Source of the DNA: Candidatus Sodalis pierantonius str. SOPE
GTDB lineage: Bacteria; Pseudomonadota; Gammaproteobacteria; Enterobacterales; Enterobacteriaceae
Length of the DNA: 64,000 nt
Assembly (NCBI RefSeq): GCF_000517405.1
Contig: NZ_CP006568.1
Coordinates: 4,154,001 to 4,218,000 of the forward strand
Reading direction: 5' to 3'
This document shows, one piece after another, positions 28,754 to 39,107 of the stretch. The position numbers were made by a program, and so were the translations under genes. The notes below the pieces were generated by a model. It made no database searches, had not been told where the DNA came from, and worked only from the letters and a program-made list of their open reading frames with translations. How positions within the stretch are numbered: position 1 is the stretch's first letter; each line of letters begins with the position of its first letter.

Positions 28754-29361
28754 CGCCTAATTTGCCCGCGCGGCGCGTTTGCTGCCTTTTCAGGCAGCCG
28801 AGAGCGCATCTGTGGCGCGCGAGTGCCTGCCGGGCCGGCGCGCCGGCGACGTGCCCGCTGGGCATTAAGTTATTTCATAATTTAACTGTTTATTATTAAT
28901 TATAATGATATTAATCAAACAAACAATTATACCACCGTGATGTTTTTTGCTTGAACCCGATGGGAAAACATGCAATTATTGCGCAAATTTTTAATCACTT
29001 CTTATTACGCAGAAGATCACAGGAGACCACCGCTATGCATCCAGCACTGTCGCCGCGTCTGGTCACGGGGCAGCCTTGTCCGGTAATGCGGATATCCTGC
29101 CCGCATTTTCTCTTTCGCACGTATTCGTTCGCTATCACCATGCGGTGAGGGCACGCCGGCTCACTATTAGGCATTAGTAAAATCAGACGTTCGGCTCTGC
29201 TTTTACTGATGTCTATTGGCTGCTGCTGATTCCCAGGCTTTCTATTATGTTGCGCTTTCCCATGCGGGGAAAGAATGGCCGGCATCGGGTGCAGGAGGCG
29301 TTTGCTCTCCCATTGTGTGCTCTGGCACATCGACTCATCCTTACCTCAGGGCATCGGTGAT
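28754..29361 (+). promoter_or_regulatory. long upstream region of speC
   Basis: Over 600 bp without a conventional gene. The left part is GC-rich, then a very AT-rich segment (28868-28930, including TTATTAATTATAATGATATT) could hold the speC promoter. Next come a short ORF with a strong ribosome site at 29035 and about 210 bp of potential leader RNA before the speC start. No rho-independent terminator could be confirmed by eye. Confidence 0.45.
29035..29148 (+). CDS. candidate leader peptide of ornithine decarboxylase (37 aa)
   Basis: ATG at 29035 follows ACAGGAGACCACCGCT, the best ribosome site in the region. The peptide begins MHPALSPRLVTGQPCP and ends FLFRTYSFAITMR before TGA. The ornithine-sensing leader SpeFL of E. 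coli speF is of similar size (34 aa) and ends in an aromatic-rich segment with a final Arg before the stop. The layout here (short ORF, long spacer, ornithine decarboxylase) is the same, and F-R-x-SF is shared, but the overall sequence similarity is weak. I infer a leader peptide; a chance ORF is the alternative. Confidence 0.45.
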   Translation: MHPALSPRLVTGQPCPVMRISCPHFLFRTYSFAITMR

Positions 29362-31524
29362 ATGACTTTATTGAAAATAGCCGCCAGCACGGTGCTGGCC
29401 CACCGTCTGCACACCGAGCGCGCGCTTGTGCTGCTGGATCAGACTGATTTTTCAGATGTCGCCGCGCTGGTGATTTCCGTAGAGGATGCCCGTTCGGGCA
29501 TGCTGGCCGTGCTGCGCCATACCGGTTTTGCCATTCCGGCCTTCGTCGGCGTTGACGCCGCATGCCGGGAGGACGCCGTCGCGTTGCCGGCGGTCGCCGA
29601 CGTGCTGTGGCTCGATGACACGGCGCCCCATGCTGCGGCCGCACAATTGGAAGCCGCGGCGGAGAGTTACCAACAGGCGCTGCTGCCGCCGTTTTTTGAT
29701 ACGCTGACGCGCTATGTCGCCATGGGCAACAGCACCTTTGCCTGTCCGGGGCATCAGGGCGGCCAGTTCTTTCGCAAGCACCCCGCCGGCCGGGCGTTTT
29801 TTGATTTCTTCGGCGAGAATGTATTCCGGGCGGATATGTGCAATGCCGACGTTAAACTCGGCGATCTGCTCATCCATGAGGGCTCGGCGAAAGAAGCGCA
29901 AAAATTTGCTGCCAAGGTGTTCAACGCCGATAAAACCTACTTTGTGCTTAACGGAACCTCTTCGGCTAATAAAGTCGTGACCAATGCCTTGCTGACCCGC
30001 GGCGATTTGGTGCTTTTCGACCGTAATAATCACAAGTCGGTGCATCATGGCGCGCTGCTACAGGCAGGGGCAACGCCGGTGTATCTGGAAACGGCGCGCA
30101 ATCCCTTCGGTTTGATTGGCGGTATCGATGCCCGCTGTTTTGATGACGCCTACCTGCGCCAGCGGGTGGCAGAGGTCGCGCCGCAGCGGGCGGTCGACGA
30201 AAGGCCGTTCCGATTGGCGGTTATTCAACTAGGCACCTATGACGGCACTATTTATAACGCCCGGCAAGTGGTGGATAAAATCGGCCATCTGTGCGATTAC
30301 ATCCTGTTCGACTCTGCCTGGGTGGGGTATGAGCAGTTTATCCCCATGATGGAGCAATGTTCGCCGCTGCTGCTGGATTTGAATGAAAACGATCCGGGGA
30401 TCTTCGTCACCCAATCAATACACAAACAGCAGGCGGGTTTTTCGCAAACCTCGCAAATTCACAAAAAAGACACCCACATTAAAGGGCAAAAGCGGTTTTG
30501 CAATCATAAGCGTTTCAATAATGCCTATGTGCTGCATGCCTCCACCAGTCCGTTTTATCCGTTATTCGCGGCCCTTGAGATCAACGCCAAAATCCACGAA
30601 GGGTCCAGCGGCCGCTGGATGTGGATGGACTGCGTCAAACTGGGTATTGAAACCCGCAAGCTTTTGCTGGCGGAGTGCCGCCTCATCAGGCCGTTTGTGC
30701 CGGACCGTGTGGATGGCCGGCCTTGGCAGGATCATGCCACCGAGGACATGGCCCATGAGAAGCGTTTTTTCAATTTCGTGCCCGGCGAGCGCTGGCATGG
30801 CTTCGACGGTTATACCCGCGATCAGTACTTTGTCGACCCTTGTAAACTGCTGCTAACCACGCCGGGAATCGATGCCGTCAGCGGCCGCTATACTGCGTTC
30901 GGTATTCCGGCCACGATTTTGGCGACCTATTTGCGTGAGAACGGCATTGTGCCGGAGAAATGCGATCTCAATTCCATCCTGTTCCTGCTCACCCCCGCCG
31001 AGGATGCGGTGAAGATGCGCCGGCTGGTGGACGCGCTGGTGCAGTTTGAGCGCTACATCGAGGAAGACGCGCCGCTGGAAACGGTCTTGCCCAGTATTTG
31101 CGAGAAATATTTCGAGCGCTATCAAGGCTACACCCTGCGCCGGTTGTGTCAGGAAATGCATGACTTGTATGTCAGTTTTGACGCCAAGCAATTGCAGCGT
31201 GAGATGTTCCGCCAGTGTTATTTGCCGCGTATGGCGATGAATCCGCAGGAGGCCAATATGGCCTTTGTGCGCGGCGAGATAGAACTGCTTCCCCTGTCCC
31301 AGGCGGAGGGGCGTATCGCCGCCGAAGGCGCGTTGCCTTATCCGCCAGGGGTGCTGTGCGTGGTGCCTGGCGAGGTGTGGGGCGGGCCGGCGTGGCGTTA
31401 TTTCTTGGCGCTGGAGGAGGGACTGAACCAATTGCCGGGCTTCCAGCCGGAGTTGCAGGGGGTCTATATCCAGCAAGACGCATGCGGCACCCGGCGGCTG
31501 TATGGCCATGTAGTCTGCCGCTGA
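29362..31524 (+). CDS. speC: ornithine decarboxylase, biosynthetic type
   Basis: 720 residues from the ATG at 29362 (MTLLKIAASTVLAHRLH); an earlier in-frame ATG (29275) adds residues without family resemblance. It is a fold-type I PLP enzyme with an N-terminal wing domain. The PLP lysine lies in FVTQSIHKQQAGFSQTSQ, and other conserved parts include STFACPGHQGGQFFRKHPAG and PPGVLCVVPGEVWGG. It makes putrescine from ornithine in the cytoplasm. Gene order with mltC, yggX and mutY supports speC over the inducible speF, although the possible leader ORF upstream is more like speF. With speA and speB damaged, it is probably the only putrescine route left. Confidence 0.95.
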   Translation: MTLLKIAASTVLAHRLHTERALVLLDQTDFSDVAALVISVEDARSGMLAVLRHTGFAIPAFVGVDAACREDAVALPAVADVLWLDDTAPHAAAAQLEAAAESYQQALLPPFFDTLTRYVAMGNSTFACPGHQGGQFFRKHPAGRAFFDFFGENVFRADMCNADVKLGDLLIHEGSAKEAQKFAAKVFNADKTYFVLNGTSSANKVVTNALLTRGDLVLFDRNNHKSVHHGALLQAGATPVYLETARNPFGLIGGIDARCFDDAYLRQRVAEVAPQRAVDERPFRLAVIQLGTYDGTIYNARQVVDKIGHLCDYILFDSAWVGYEQFIPMMEQCSPLLLDLNENDPGIFVTQSIHKQQAGFSQTSQIHKKDTHIKGQKRFCNHKRFNNAYVLHASTSPFYPLFAALEINAKIHEGSSGRWMWMDCVKLGIETRKLLLAECRLIRPFVPDRVDGRPWQDHATEDMAHEKRFFNFVPGERWHGFDGYTRDQYFVDPCKLLLTTPGIDAVSGRYTAFGIPATILATYLRENGIVPEKCDLNSILFLLTPAEDAVKMRRLVDALVQFERYIEEDAPLETVLPSICEKYFERYQGYTLRRLCQEMHDLYVSFDAKQLQREMFRQCYLPRMAMNPQEANMAFVRGEIELLPLSQAEGRIAAEGALPYPPGVLCVVPGEVWGGPAWRYFLALEEGLNQLPGFQPELQGVYIQQDACGTRRLYGHVVCR

Positions 31525-31679
31525 GGGCGCTGGTTTCTCTACCGTAATTGGCTGAGGCAACGGTGCGCGCGATTGCCGCAACGCTCGCGGCCCTGGCCAC
31601 GGATCTCTCCTACGCGTTGATCCTTATGGCGTTGAGATGGCGACATCAGCGCGCCGCGCGCCGATGCCGTCCACCGCCG

Positions 31680-32753
31680 TCAGCGCCGGTAGTTTTTCTG
31701 CAGATTATTCACTTTATACAGGTAGCGGCGCGATTCCGCCGACGGATGCTGCGTGGACAACGTTTGATAAACCTCGTCCGGCTGCATGCCGTTGATTATC
31801 TGGAACGCCCGGTTCTGGTCGCGTGAGAAAACCCGCAGCACACTGCCGGCGCCGCTGTTATAGGCGGTGATCACCGCATAGCGCCGCGCCGTTGGATTGA
31901 CAATACCGCCCAAATAGCTGTTTTGTAGCATCGCCAAATAGGCGGTGCCGGTATCGATATTGTTTTCCGGATCGAACAGATAGCTGCGGCTCGGCTGGCC
32001 CCATTTATCCTTCATTTTGAACACGTCGCGTCCCGCGCTGTGCTGCACCACCTGCATGAGGCCCAAGGCGTCGGCGTGGCTCACCGCATAAGGGTTGAAG
32101 CTCGATTCCGTCTGCATAATCGCCAGGATCAGCGACTGATCGACGCCATATTGCTGCGAGGCTTTGCGCACCATGCCCAGGTATTTATGGGCGCGTTTGT
32201 CCACATGGTTCGGCACCAGTTGAATAGTGATGGACCATATTTGCCGTAGGCCGGTGGTGCGGGTTTGCAAACGGGTCTGCAGCAGATAATCGGCGAAATG
32301 AGCGGCGCGCCACTTCCAGCGAATCGGTTCGCCGTTATTATCCAGCACCTGCCCATAGAGGAAAGGCTCTTTGCTGATGGGAATATCGTCCGCATCCGAA
32401 TAAAGATCGATATTGCCGGGATCGTTACCCATCAACAGGGTGCTGATAATCGCCTGACGCAGATGCGCGCTCGGATTATCGCCCGCGATGGTTTCGACGG
32501 TAATGGTACCGGCATCAAAGTTGATATGGCTGCGGGTTTCGTACTGATCGGTGTATTTGACGTAGTCTTTCGGCCCGGCAATCAGAACTTCATTCAGCCC
32601 CCAGAGATTTTCAATGTTATGGGCAAACTGGCCCATCAAAATATCGAAACCGTTGGTGTCTTTTATATAGGCTTCATTTTCGGCATTGTTTTTACTGCTG
32701 GAGCAGGAGATCAATAACGGGGCAATGATCACTAAAGGTAATATTTTCTTCAT
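31680..32753 (-). CDS. mltC: membrane-bound lytic murein transglycosylase C
   Basis: 357 residues, the usual length. A lipoprotein signal ([20 protein letters not shown]) has its lipobox LISC, so the protein is anchored to the outer membrane. The SLT catalytic domain starts near [20 protein letters not shown], and the catalytic Glu is in [12 protein letters not shown]. It also has [13 protein letters not shown]. The enzyme cleaves peptidoglycan with formation of 1,6-anhydromuramic acid. It follows yggX after a short gap, as in other enterobacteria. Intact. Confidence 0.96.
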   Translation of the reverse strand: MKKILPLVIIAPLLISCSSSKNNAENEAYIKDTNGFDILMGQFAHNIENLWGLNEVLIAGPKDYVKYTDQYETRSHINFDAGTITVETIAGDNPSAHLRQAIISTLLMGNDPGNIDLYSDADDIPISKEPFLYGQVLDNNGEPIRWKWRAAHFADYLLQTRLQTRTTGLRQIWSITIQLVPNHVDKRAHKYLGMVRKASQQYGVDQSLILAIMQTESSFNPYAVSHADALGLMQVVQHSAGRDVFKMKDKWGQPSRSYLFDPENNIDTGTAYLAMLQNSYLGGIVNPTARRYAVITAYNSGAGSVLRVFSRDQNRAFQIINGMQPDEVYQTLSTQHPSAESRRYLYKVNNLQKNYRR

Positions 32754-32809
32754 GTTACGGGCCGTGTCAGGACTGGAGATTTCCGGGGCGCAGGCACCCC
32801 GAAAAGGCG

Positions 32810-33085
32810 TTATTCGCTCGGTGGGGTATACCCCTGGATATGCACATCCTGACCTTCAAACAGGAAATTGATCATCTCCTGCTCCAACACTTTACGATCG
32901 GCGACGTTCATCATGCTGAGTTTCTTTTCGTTAATCAGCATCGTTTGCTTGGTCTGCCACTGCGACCAGGCTTCTTTAGAAATCGAGTCATAAATGCGCT
33001 TACCCAGTTCACCCGGATAAATTTGATAATCCTGCCCTTCGGCTTCACGCTTGAGAAAAGTACAGTAAATCGTTCTGCTCATCAT
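32810..33085 (-). CDS. yggX: Fe(2+)-trafficking/oxidative-damage protein YggX
   Basis: 91 residues ([19 protein letters not shown], then [18 protein letters not shown]), identical in length and layout to YggX. It protects iron-sulfur clusters and has been linked to MutY function. The start overlaps the stop of mutY by four bases (ATGA), so both are translated together. Intact. Confidence 0.96.
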   Translation of the reverse strand: MMSRTIYCTFLKREAEGQDYQIYPGELGKRIYDSISKEAWSQWQTKQTMLINEKKLSMMNVADRKVLEQEMINFLFEGQDVHIQGYTPPSE

Positions 33086-34173
33086 TGTTCTTCTTTGTTA
33101 GCAGCCGCGGGCAATAAGGTAGCCTGTCGAGGCTGGCTCAATTGCAATAGCAAGCGCTCGACCGGCGCCGCCAGTCCGACCGCCGGCGGCTGGGCTAAGT
33201 TATACCAGAGTCCGCTGCCTTCATCCATGCAGCGTTGAATCGTGCCAACCTTTTGCCACATCGGTACGATATCCAAATGGAAATGGCTGAAGGTATGACG
33301 GAACGCCGTCAGTTGTTCACATTGGCCGTTAGGCAAACCGCGCTGGGTCAGCCAGAGCGACAATGCCTGCGAGTCGGCAAACTGCGGAAAACAAAACAGC
33401 CCGCCCCACAGGCCCACCGCCGGGCGCTGCTCAAGCCACACGCGGTTGCCGTCCTGTAGCAGCAGAAACCAGGCGGTTTTTTTCGGCAAAGTCTGCTTCG
33501 GTTTTTTGCCGGGATAGCTGGCCCAGCTATGGGAGGCGTAGGCCTGGCAACCCCGGTGCAGCGGGCAGAGTTCGCATTTCGGCCGCGAGCGGGTGCACAC
33601 CATCGCGCCCAAATCCATCATGGCCTGATTGAATTGCGCCACGTCCCGCGCCGGCGTGACCTGTTCGCTGTGCCGCCACAGCCGCTGCTCCACCTCTTTT
33701 TTCCCGGGCCAGCCGGCAACGGCGTAGTAGCGGGCGAGTACCCGTTTCACGTTGCCGTCAAGAATAGGATAGTGCCTGTCGAGCGCCAGCGACAATATGG
33801 CACCCGCCGTGGAGCGGCTAATGCCGGGCAGGGCACAGATGGTGTCAAAGTCTTCAGGAAATTCGCCGCCGTGGCGCTCGCTAATGAGCTGGGCCGCTTT
33901 ATGCAAATTGCGCGCGCGGGCGTAATAGCCGAGGCCGGTCCATAAATGCAACACCTCATCCAACGGCGCCGCAGCGAGTTGGCCGACGGTAGGGAATTTG
34001 GCCATGAAGCGTTGAAAATAGGGGATGACGGTCATCACCTGCGTTTGTTGCAGCATGACTTCCGATAACCAGACTTTGTACGGCGTTTTTTCCAACTGCC
34101 AGGGCAGCGTTTTGCGGCCGAACCGCTGGTACCAGTCCAGCACGAGTTGCGCGAACGGTGGCACTTGCGTCAT
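33082..34173 (-). CDS. mutY: adenine DNA glycosylase MutY, with a substitution in the helix-hairpin-helix
   Basis: 363 residues. The catalytic Glu38 ([13 protein letters not shown]), Asp139 ([13 protein letters not shown]) and four iron-sulfur cysteines ([17 protein letters not shown]) are present, as is the C-terminal NUDIX-like 8-oxoG recognition domain ([18 protein letters not shown]). In the helix-hairpin-helix the usual LPGVGRSTAG reads [10 protein letters not shown]: the second Gly is Ser119 (codon 33817-33819). This glycine contacts the DNA backbone in the motif, so activity may be reduced. MutY removes A opposite 8-oxoG and prevents GC to TA changes. First gene of mutY-yggX-mltC, divergent from trmB. 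Confidence 0.93.
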   Translation of the reverse strand: MTQVPPFAQLVLDWYQRFGRKTLPWQLEKTPYKVWLSEVMLQQTQVMTVIPYFQRFMAKFPTVGQLAAAPLDEVLHLWTGLGYYARARNLHKAAQLISERHGGEFPEDFDTICALPGISRSTAGAILSLALDRHYPILDGNVKRVLARYYAVAGWPGKKEVEQRLWRHSEQVTPARDVAQFNQAMMDLGAMVCTRSRPKCELCPLHRGCQAYASHSWASYPGKKPKQTLPKKTAWFLLLQDGNRVWLEQRPAVGLWGGLFCFPQFADSQALSLWLTQRGLPNGQCEQLTAFRHTFSHFHLDIVPMWQKVGTIQRCMDEGSGLWYNLAQPPAVGLAAPVERLLLQLSQPRQATLLPAAANKEEQ

Positions 34174-34341
34174 TGGGAAACCATTACCTGTGGGCGAAGA
34201 TCCGCGTCGTTATCCTAATGCGCGATTGCAGCATAGTGCGCACAGGCTGTAAACAGGAACTTTCCTCTGTTGCGCGCTTGCTAAACAGCGCTATCTTTGC
34301 ATAATGCGCGTTTGCCAACCCTTTTCACATTGCGGAATTTT

Positions 34342-35061
34342 ATGAGCAACAATGTCATCTCCCCCGAATTCGACGAACAGGGACGCGCGCTGCGGCGGAT
34401 CCACAGTTTCGTCCGGCGCCAGGGCCGGCTGACCAAGGGGCAGCAGCATGCGCTGGATACGCTATGGCCGGCGATGGGAACCGACTATCAGGCGCAGCCG
34501 CTCGATCTTGATGCGTTGTTCGGCCGCGCGGCGCCGGTGACGCTGGAGATCGGTTTTGGCATGGGGGCGTCCTTGGTGACCATGGCGGCGGCGCATCCCG
34601 AGCAGAATTTCATCGGTATTGAGGTCCACATGCCGGGCGTCGGCGCCTGCCTTGCCAGCGCGCAGGAAGCCGGCGTCAGTAATTTGCGCGTGATGTGTCA
34701 TGATGCCGTGGAAGTGCTGGAGCAGATGATCCCGGAGGCGTCTTTGGCGCTGGTGCAGCTGTTTTTCCCTGATCCCTGGCATAAAGCGCGACACAATAAA
34801 CGCCGTATTATACAGGCGCCGTTTGTCGAGCTGGTCGAGCGCAAACTCGCCGCCGGCGGGGTTTTCCATATGGCGACCGACTGGCAACCTTATGCCGAAC
34901 TTATGCTGGCGGTCATGTCGGCTGCCGACGCTTTCCGTAACCTTTCCTCCGCCGGAGACTATGTGCCGCGGCCGGCGAGCCGCCCGTTGACCAAGTTTGA
35001 ACAGCGCGGTCAGCGGTTGGGTCACGGCGTTTGGGATTTAATGTTTGAAAAAGGGGTCTGA
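34342..35061 (+). CDS. trmB: tRNA (guanine-N7-)-methyltransferase
   Basis: 239 residues, as in E. coli; start chosen at [23 protein letters not shown]-binding region [18 protein letters not shown] and the family signature [19 protein letters not shown] are visible. It methylates G46 of the tRNA variable loop. The gene is divergent from mutY with about 170 bp between. In E. coli yggL follows; here it is missing and yggN comes next. Intact. Confidence 0.96.
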   Translation: MSNNVISPEFDEQGRALRRIHSFVRRQGRLTKGQQHALDTLWPAMGTDYQAQPLDLDALFGRAAPVTLEIGFGMGASLVTMAAAHPEQNFIGIEVHMPGVGACLASAQEAGVSNLRVMCHDAVEVLEQMIPEASLALVQLFFPDPWHKARHNKRRIIQAPFVELVERKLAAGGVFHMATDWQPYAELMLAVMSAADAFRNLSSAGDYVPRPASRPLTKFEQRGQRLGHGVWDLMFEKGV

Positions 35062-35220
35062 GCAACAGGCAGGAGCGATTCTGGTTTTCTTCACGCAGGT
35101 CAATATCAGGAGAAGGTATGTTGCGCAAAGCAATGCTCGGATTATTACTGATGACCGCCTGGCAGGCGCAGGCGGATTATCAATGCTGCTGGTTCCGGTC
35201 ACATCCGATCACTGATTCCG

Positions 35221-35266
35221 ATTTCACCCGATCACTAATTCTGATTTCATCCGATCACTGATTCCG
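35221..35266. repeat. two 23-bp tandem units in the IS21 left end
   Basis: ATTTCACCCGATCACTAATT+CTG and ATTTCATCCGATCACTGATT+CCG stand in tandem, next to a similar upstream motif ending at 35220. Copy 1 lacks both units. They resemble the multiple transposase-binding sites known at IS21-family ends. Confidence 0.7.
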
Positions 35267-35354
35267 GTCGCCCGATCAGCGATTCCGATTCTGTCCGATC
35301 GCTCATCTTCTGTTCCGCCATACTCTGGAGACTTTTAGCTTCCGGGGGCATGGC

Positions 35355-36904
35355 ATGGCACGTAAAAAGAAGAAAGCGAGAACTGAAATGTGCATATATA
35401 TTAATGTGTTACGTATGAAATTCAAGCAGCGTCGCTCGAATCGCACTATCGCAGCAGCGCTCGGCATAGGCTGTACTACCGTGCACGATATCCTCGGCCG
35501 ATTCACGGTAGCTAACCTGGTCTGGCCATTGCCGGCGGAACTGTCCCCCGTCGACCTCGACCACCTGCTCTATCCCGGCAAATCCGGAAAAGTTATCAAT
35601 ACCTTACCCAGCTGGCTTGATATCGATACCGAGTTAAGCCGCAAGGGCATGACCAAGCAGCTGCTCTGGATGGAATATCAGTCCGCCGTGGGCGGTGATG
35701 CCCTCGGTTACTCACAGTTTTGTGCACTGTTCCGTGACTGGAAAAAGAAGCAGCGGCGTTCCATGCGCATGGAGCACAAGGCTGGCGAAAAGCTCTTCAT
35801 CGACTTCTGTGGCCCCACCGTACCTATCGTCAACCCTGCGACCGGTAGCGTACGCCAGGTCGCTATCTTCGTCGCTGCCATGGGCGTGTCAGGCTATGCG
35901 TATATCGAAGCCTGCGAAGGCCAGGACATGGCATAGTGGCTCAACGCCAATAGCCGCTGCCTGCACTTCATGGGTGGGGTTCCGGAGCTGATGATACCTG
36001 ATAATCTGCGCAGCGCTGTCAGCACCCCTGACCGCTATGAGCCGGTCATAAACCAGAGCTACCAGGCGCTGGCAAATCACTATGAGACAGTGGTGCTACC
36101 GGCGCGCCCGAGAAAACCAAAAGACAAGGCGAAGGCAGAATCAACTGTGCAGCTGGTAGAACGCTGGGTTTTGGCCCGGTTGCGTAAACGTAGGTTCTAC
36201 TCGCTGGCCGAACTCAACCAGGTGATACGAGAACTCAATCATGAGTTGAATTTGCGCCCGATGCGTCATTACGGCGGACAAAGTCGCCTTGAACGCTTCG
36301 AGCAGCTGGACAAACCGGCTCTTGGGCCTCTACCGCCCACACAATGGGAATACAGTGAGTATCTCGTTGCCCGAGTGGGACCTGATTACCACATAGACTA
36401 CGGCAAAAACTGGTACTCGGTGCCGCATCCGCTGGTTGGCGAGCGCGTTGACGTCATCGCCACCCAACGGTTGGTGCAAATCCACCATAAGGGCGTCTGC
36501 GTGGCTACGCACCCTCGCAGCGATAACGCCTATAGGCACACGACTCAGGCGGCGCACATGCCGGCTAACCATAAGGGGCAGAGTCAGTGGACGCCGGAAA
36601 GGCTGTGCAGTTGGGCGCTGTCGGTGGGTGTGTGCACACTGAAAGTGGTCGAGTCCATCCAAAAGAGCAAAGCCCATCCGGAGCAGGCTTACCGCTCCGT
36701 GCTGGGGCTACTCAATCTGCAACGGCGCTATGAGACGACGCGACTGGAGAAAGCCTGCGCGCTGGCGTTGGAGAAAGGGTGCATTAACCGCTCTTTCATA
36801 GCCAACGTATTGAAACACGGTCGTGAAAGTGAGGTCACCCAGGACGGAGCCGGCGTATCAATGCTGGTCACGAAAACCTCCGAGGTCCGGACAGTTATCA
36901 CTAA
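35355..36904 (+). pseudogene. istA: IS21 transposase IstA, nonsense and late frameshift
   Basis: Read from MARKKKKARTEMCIYINV. A TAG at 35934-35936 replaces the TCG of copy 1 (QDMASW). The frame then continues ([17 protein letters not shown] onward). Near 36870 a missing T (GGTCACG against GGTTCACG) shifts the last residues into another frame, which runs on through the start of istB. Copies 1 and 2 do not share lesions, so both arose from a functional parent. Confidence 0.9.
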
Positions 36905-36915
36905 GGAGAATAAAT

Positions 36916-37665
36916 ATGGATACACTGTTAATGGCTCTGCGAGAGCTGAAGTTGTCGGCAATGGTCCAGGCGTTGGAGACGCAACGCGAACTCCCGGGGA
37001 GTTATGGGGAGCTGGGGTTCGAGGAGCGGTTGTCGCTGATGGTAGAAGCGGAAAATTTACATAGAAAAAACAACCACATATGCCGTCTGCGACGGCAATC
37101 GCAAATGCGCTTGCAGGCAAAACCGGAAGATATCCGCTATATCCCTAGCCGAGGAGTGACACCGGAACAGATGCGAGATCTGCTAGGGGGACAATATCTG
37201 AAATATCAGAAAAGCATACTCATCACGGGGCCAACAGGTACGGGCAAAACCTGGCTCAGTTGTGCGCTTGGTGAGCAGGCATGTCGGCAGCAATATAGCG
37301 TGCGTTACTGGCGAGTGGGTCGGTTGCTGGCCCATCTTCACCAGTGTCAGGTAGACGGGACCTATCTAAAACAGCTTAAGCAGTTAGAAAAAATAGAGTT
37401 ACTGATCTTGGACGACGTGGGCCTAGAATCAATAAGTCCGATGCAGGCAACGATGCTGTTGGAGGTGATGGAAGATCGCTACGACAAAAGCAGCAGCATC
37501 CTGATCAGTCAACTGCCGGTGAAAAAATGGTATGGACTGATAGAAAACCCCACGACAGCTGACACGTTACTCGATCGGTTAGTACACCCCAGCTATAGAC
37601 TGGAACTTAAAGGCGAATCACTACGCAAAGAGCAAGGAGTAGCCAGCACAGGAAAAATAGACTAA
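36916..37665 (+). CDS. istB: IS21 helper ATPase IstB, intact
   Basis: 249 residues starting [18 protein letters not shown] behind AAGGAGAATAAAT. AAA+ ATPase with Walker A ([15 protein letters not shown]), Walker B ([10 protein letters not shown]) and a sensor-like [11 protein letters not shown]. IstB assists IstA in target capture. It is open in this copy only; without a full IstA it should not support transposition by itself. Confidence 0.93.
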   Translation: MDTLLMALRELKLSAMVQALETQRELPGSYGELGFEERLSLMVEAENLHRKNNHICRLRRQSQMRLQAKPEDIRYIPSRGVTPEQMRDLLGGQYLKYQKSILITGPTGTGKTWLSCALGEQACRQQYSVRYWRVGRLLAHLHQCQVDGTYLKQLKQLEKIELLILDDVGLESISPMQATMLLEVMEDRYDKSSSILISQLPVKKWYGLIENPTTADTLLDRLVHPSYRLELKGESLRKEQGVASTGKID

Positions 37666-38573
37666 ACCCGAGTCAGAATATGAGCGAACACGTGAACGAA
37701 TATCACTGGAATGGGTGATCAGAAAATATCGGAATAACTGATCGGATGTCGCCGGAACAGCTGATCGGATACGTCGGAATCTGCAAATGCCCGGTCAAAC
37801 CCCAGGACGATATCATTATTGCCCCACAGACGGTACAGGTGATAGGCCAAAACGGCACGTTGACCATCACCCCGGCGAGGGAGGTGCAGCGTAACGGTAC
37901 GCCGGTGCCTCTTGACGCCGGGCAGCGCCAGCAGGCCCAGGCTTATCAAAGCGCTCTGCGGCGGGATTTACCCTGGATTGACGAGGGCGCCAGGCGCTGG
38001 ATAAGATTATCGTGCAGCAGCTCGGCCGCGATAGTAACGTGCGCAATCGGCTCACCACGTTGGATGGCCTGCTGAAACAGCAGATGAACCGCATTATCGA
38101 ACACCGCAGCGACGGGCTCACTTTCCATCATCAGGCCATTAGTCAGGTCGAGCAGGACGGCCGGCAAATCGTGGAACAGAGCATGGGCGGCGTGGTGCAG
38201 GACAGCCTTAATGAGCTGGACGTGCGCCAGGCGGTTAACGGCAGTAATCCATTGCAGTCGGTGATGGGCGGCCTGCAGCAGGCGCTACAGACCGAATGGA
38301 ATAATCAAGAGCAGGATTTCCAACAGTTCGGACGGCAAGTGTACCAGCGGGTAACCGACCTTGAGCAGCAGCGCTAGACGCTGGTGAAGGCGCTGCCCTG
38401 ATTTGAGCCGATTCAGCGGTAAAGGTGAACCTTGCCGCAGCGCGGCCAACGCCCCAGGCGCTGCTGCGACGCGAGGGCGACGTCCAGGGACAGCACAAAC
38501 GGTTTGCCCGAGCGCGCGTCGTACGGCGCCGGGCGCGATAGTGACTGTTAACGCCTTCACCAGCGTCGCGATC

Positions 38574-39107
38574 TTACATAAACAGCTCGAGCAGGGAGTT
38601 GAGAAACAGCTTTCCTTTGTCCGTGACCTGCCAATGACTATCGCTTTCGCTGATATACCCGACGGCCAGCGCCTGATCCAGCGCGGGGCGCACCGTGGTT
38701 TCCGCCAGCCCGGTAAAGGCGATGAATTCCGCGCGCGGCGCCGCTTCCAACAGTCGGAAACGGTTCATGAAATATTCAAACGGCAAATCAGCCGGCGCGA
38801 CCGGATAGCGTTTTGCCAGATAATTGCCCTGCATATAACCGCGCGGATGGCGGGTTTTCACCGTGCGCAAAACCGTGCCGTCCGGCTGGGTCAGCTTGCC
38901 GTGGGCGCCGCAGCCGATGAACAGGGTATTGCCGGCGCGGCCCGACGTCAGCGGTAGGTCATGACTCAAATCCGCCAGCAGGTGATCGACATAGTCTTGG
39001 TGCGGTACTTCACCCTTCAGCGCATGGGAATTGAAATCGCAATAAGGGCATTTTTGCACGCACCAGGGAATATGCAGATACAGGCTGAGCGGCGGTAAAT
39101 TAGGCAT
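38574..39107 (-). pseudogene. hemW: HemW-like radical SAM protein with a large internal in-frame deletion
   Basis: 177 codons against about 378 in E. coli. The N-terminus keeps the radical SAM cysteines (IPWCVQKCPYCDFNSHAL). At GNTLFIGCGAHGK the sequence jumps from the early IGGG motif straight to the late IGCGAHGK motif; about 200 residues are missing with the frame preserved. The C-terminal domain is normal (EYFMNRFRLLEAAPRAEF to GKLFLNSLLELF). Deletion between two similar glycine-rich codon stretches is likely (around 38911-38920). HemW is a heme chaperone; most of its barrel is lost. It overlaps rdgB by eight bases. Confidence 0.88.

Larger units (their letters stand above)
35187..37785 (+). 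mobile_element. IS21-family element, copy 2 (in yggN)
   Basis: 2599 bp, 5-bp target duplication AATGC (35182-35186 and 37786-37790). It is 44 bp longer than copy 1, because the left end carries two additional 23-bp tandem units (35221-35243 and 35244-35266), partly offset by small indels in istA. IstB is intact and istA has a premature stop. Confidence 0.93.
35118..38401 (+). pseudogene. yggN: YggN family (DUF2884) exported protein, split by IS21 and further broken
   Basis: The first 23 codons (MLRKAMLGLLLMTAWQAQA, a signal peptide) are followed by the IS21 at 35187-37785. Removing it with one AATGC copy gives ADYQCPVKPQDDIIIAPQT, the normal YggN continuation. Near 37997 a deletion with frameshift removes the segment between WIDEGARR and LDKIIVQQL. 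The rest (NRLTTLDGLLKQQMNRI to YQRVTDLEQQR) is in another frame and meets a TAG at 38374-38376, nine codons before the natural end (TLVKALP, stop at 38401). At least three lesions. Function of YggN is unknown; periplasmic. Confidence 0.9.
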
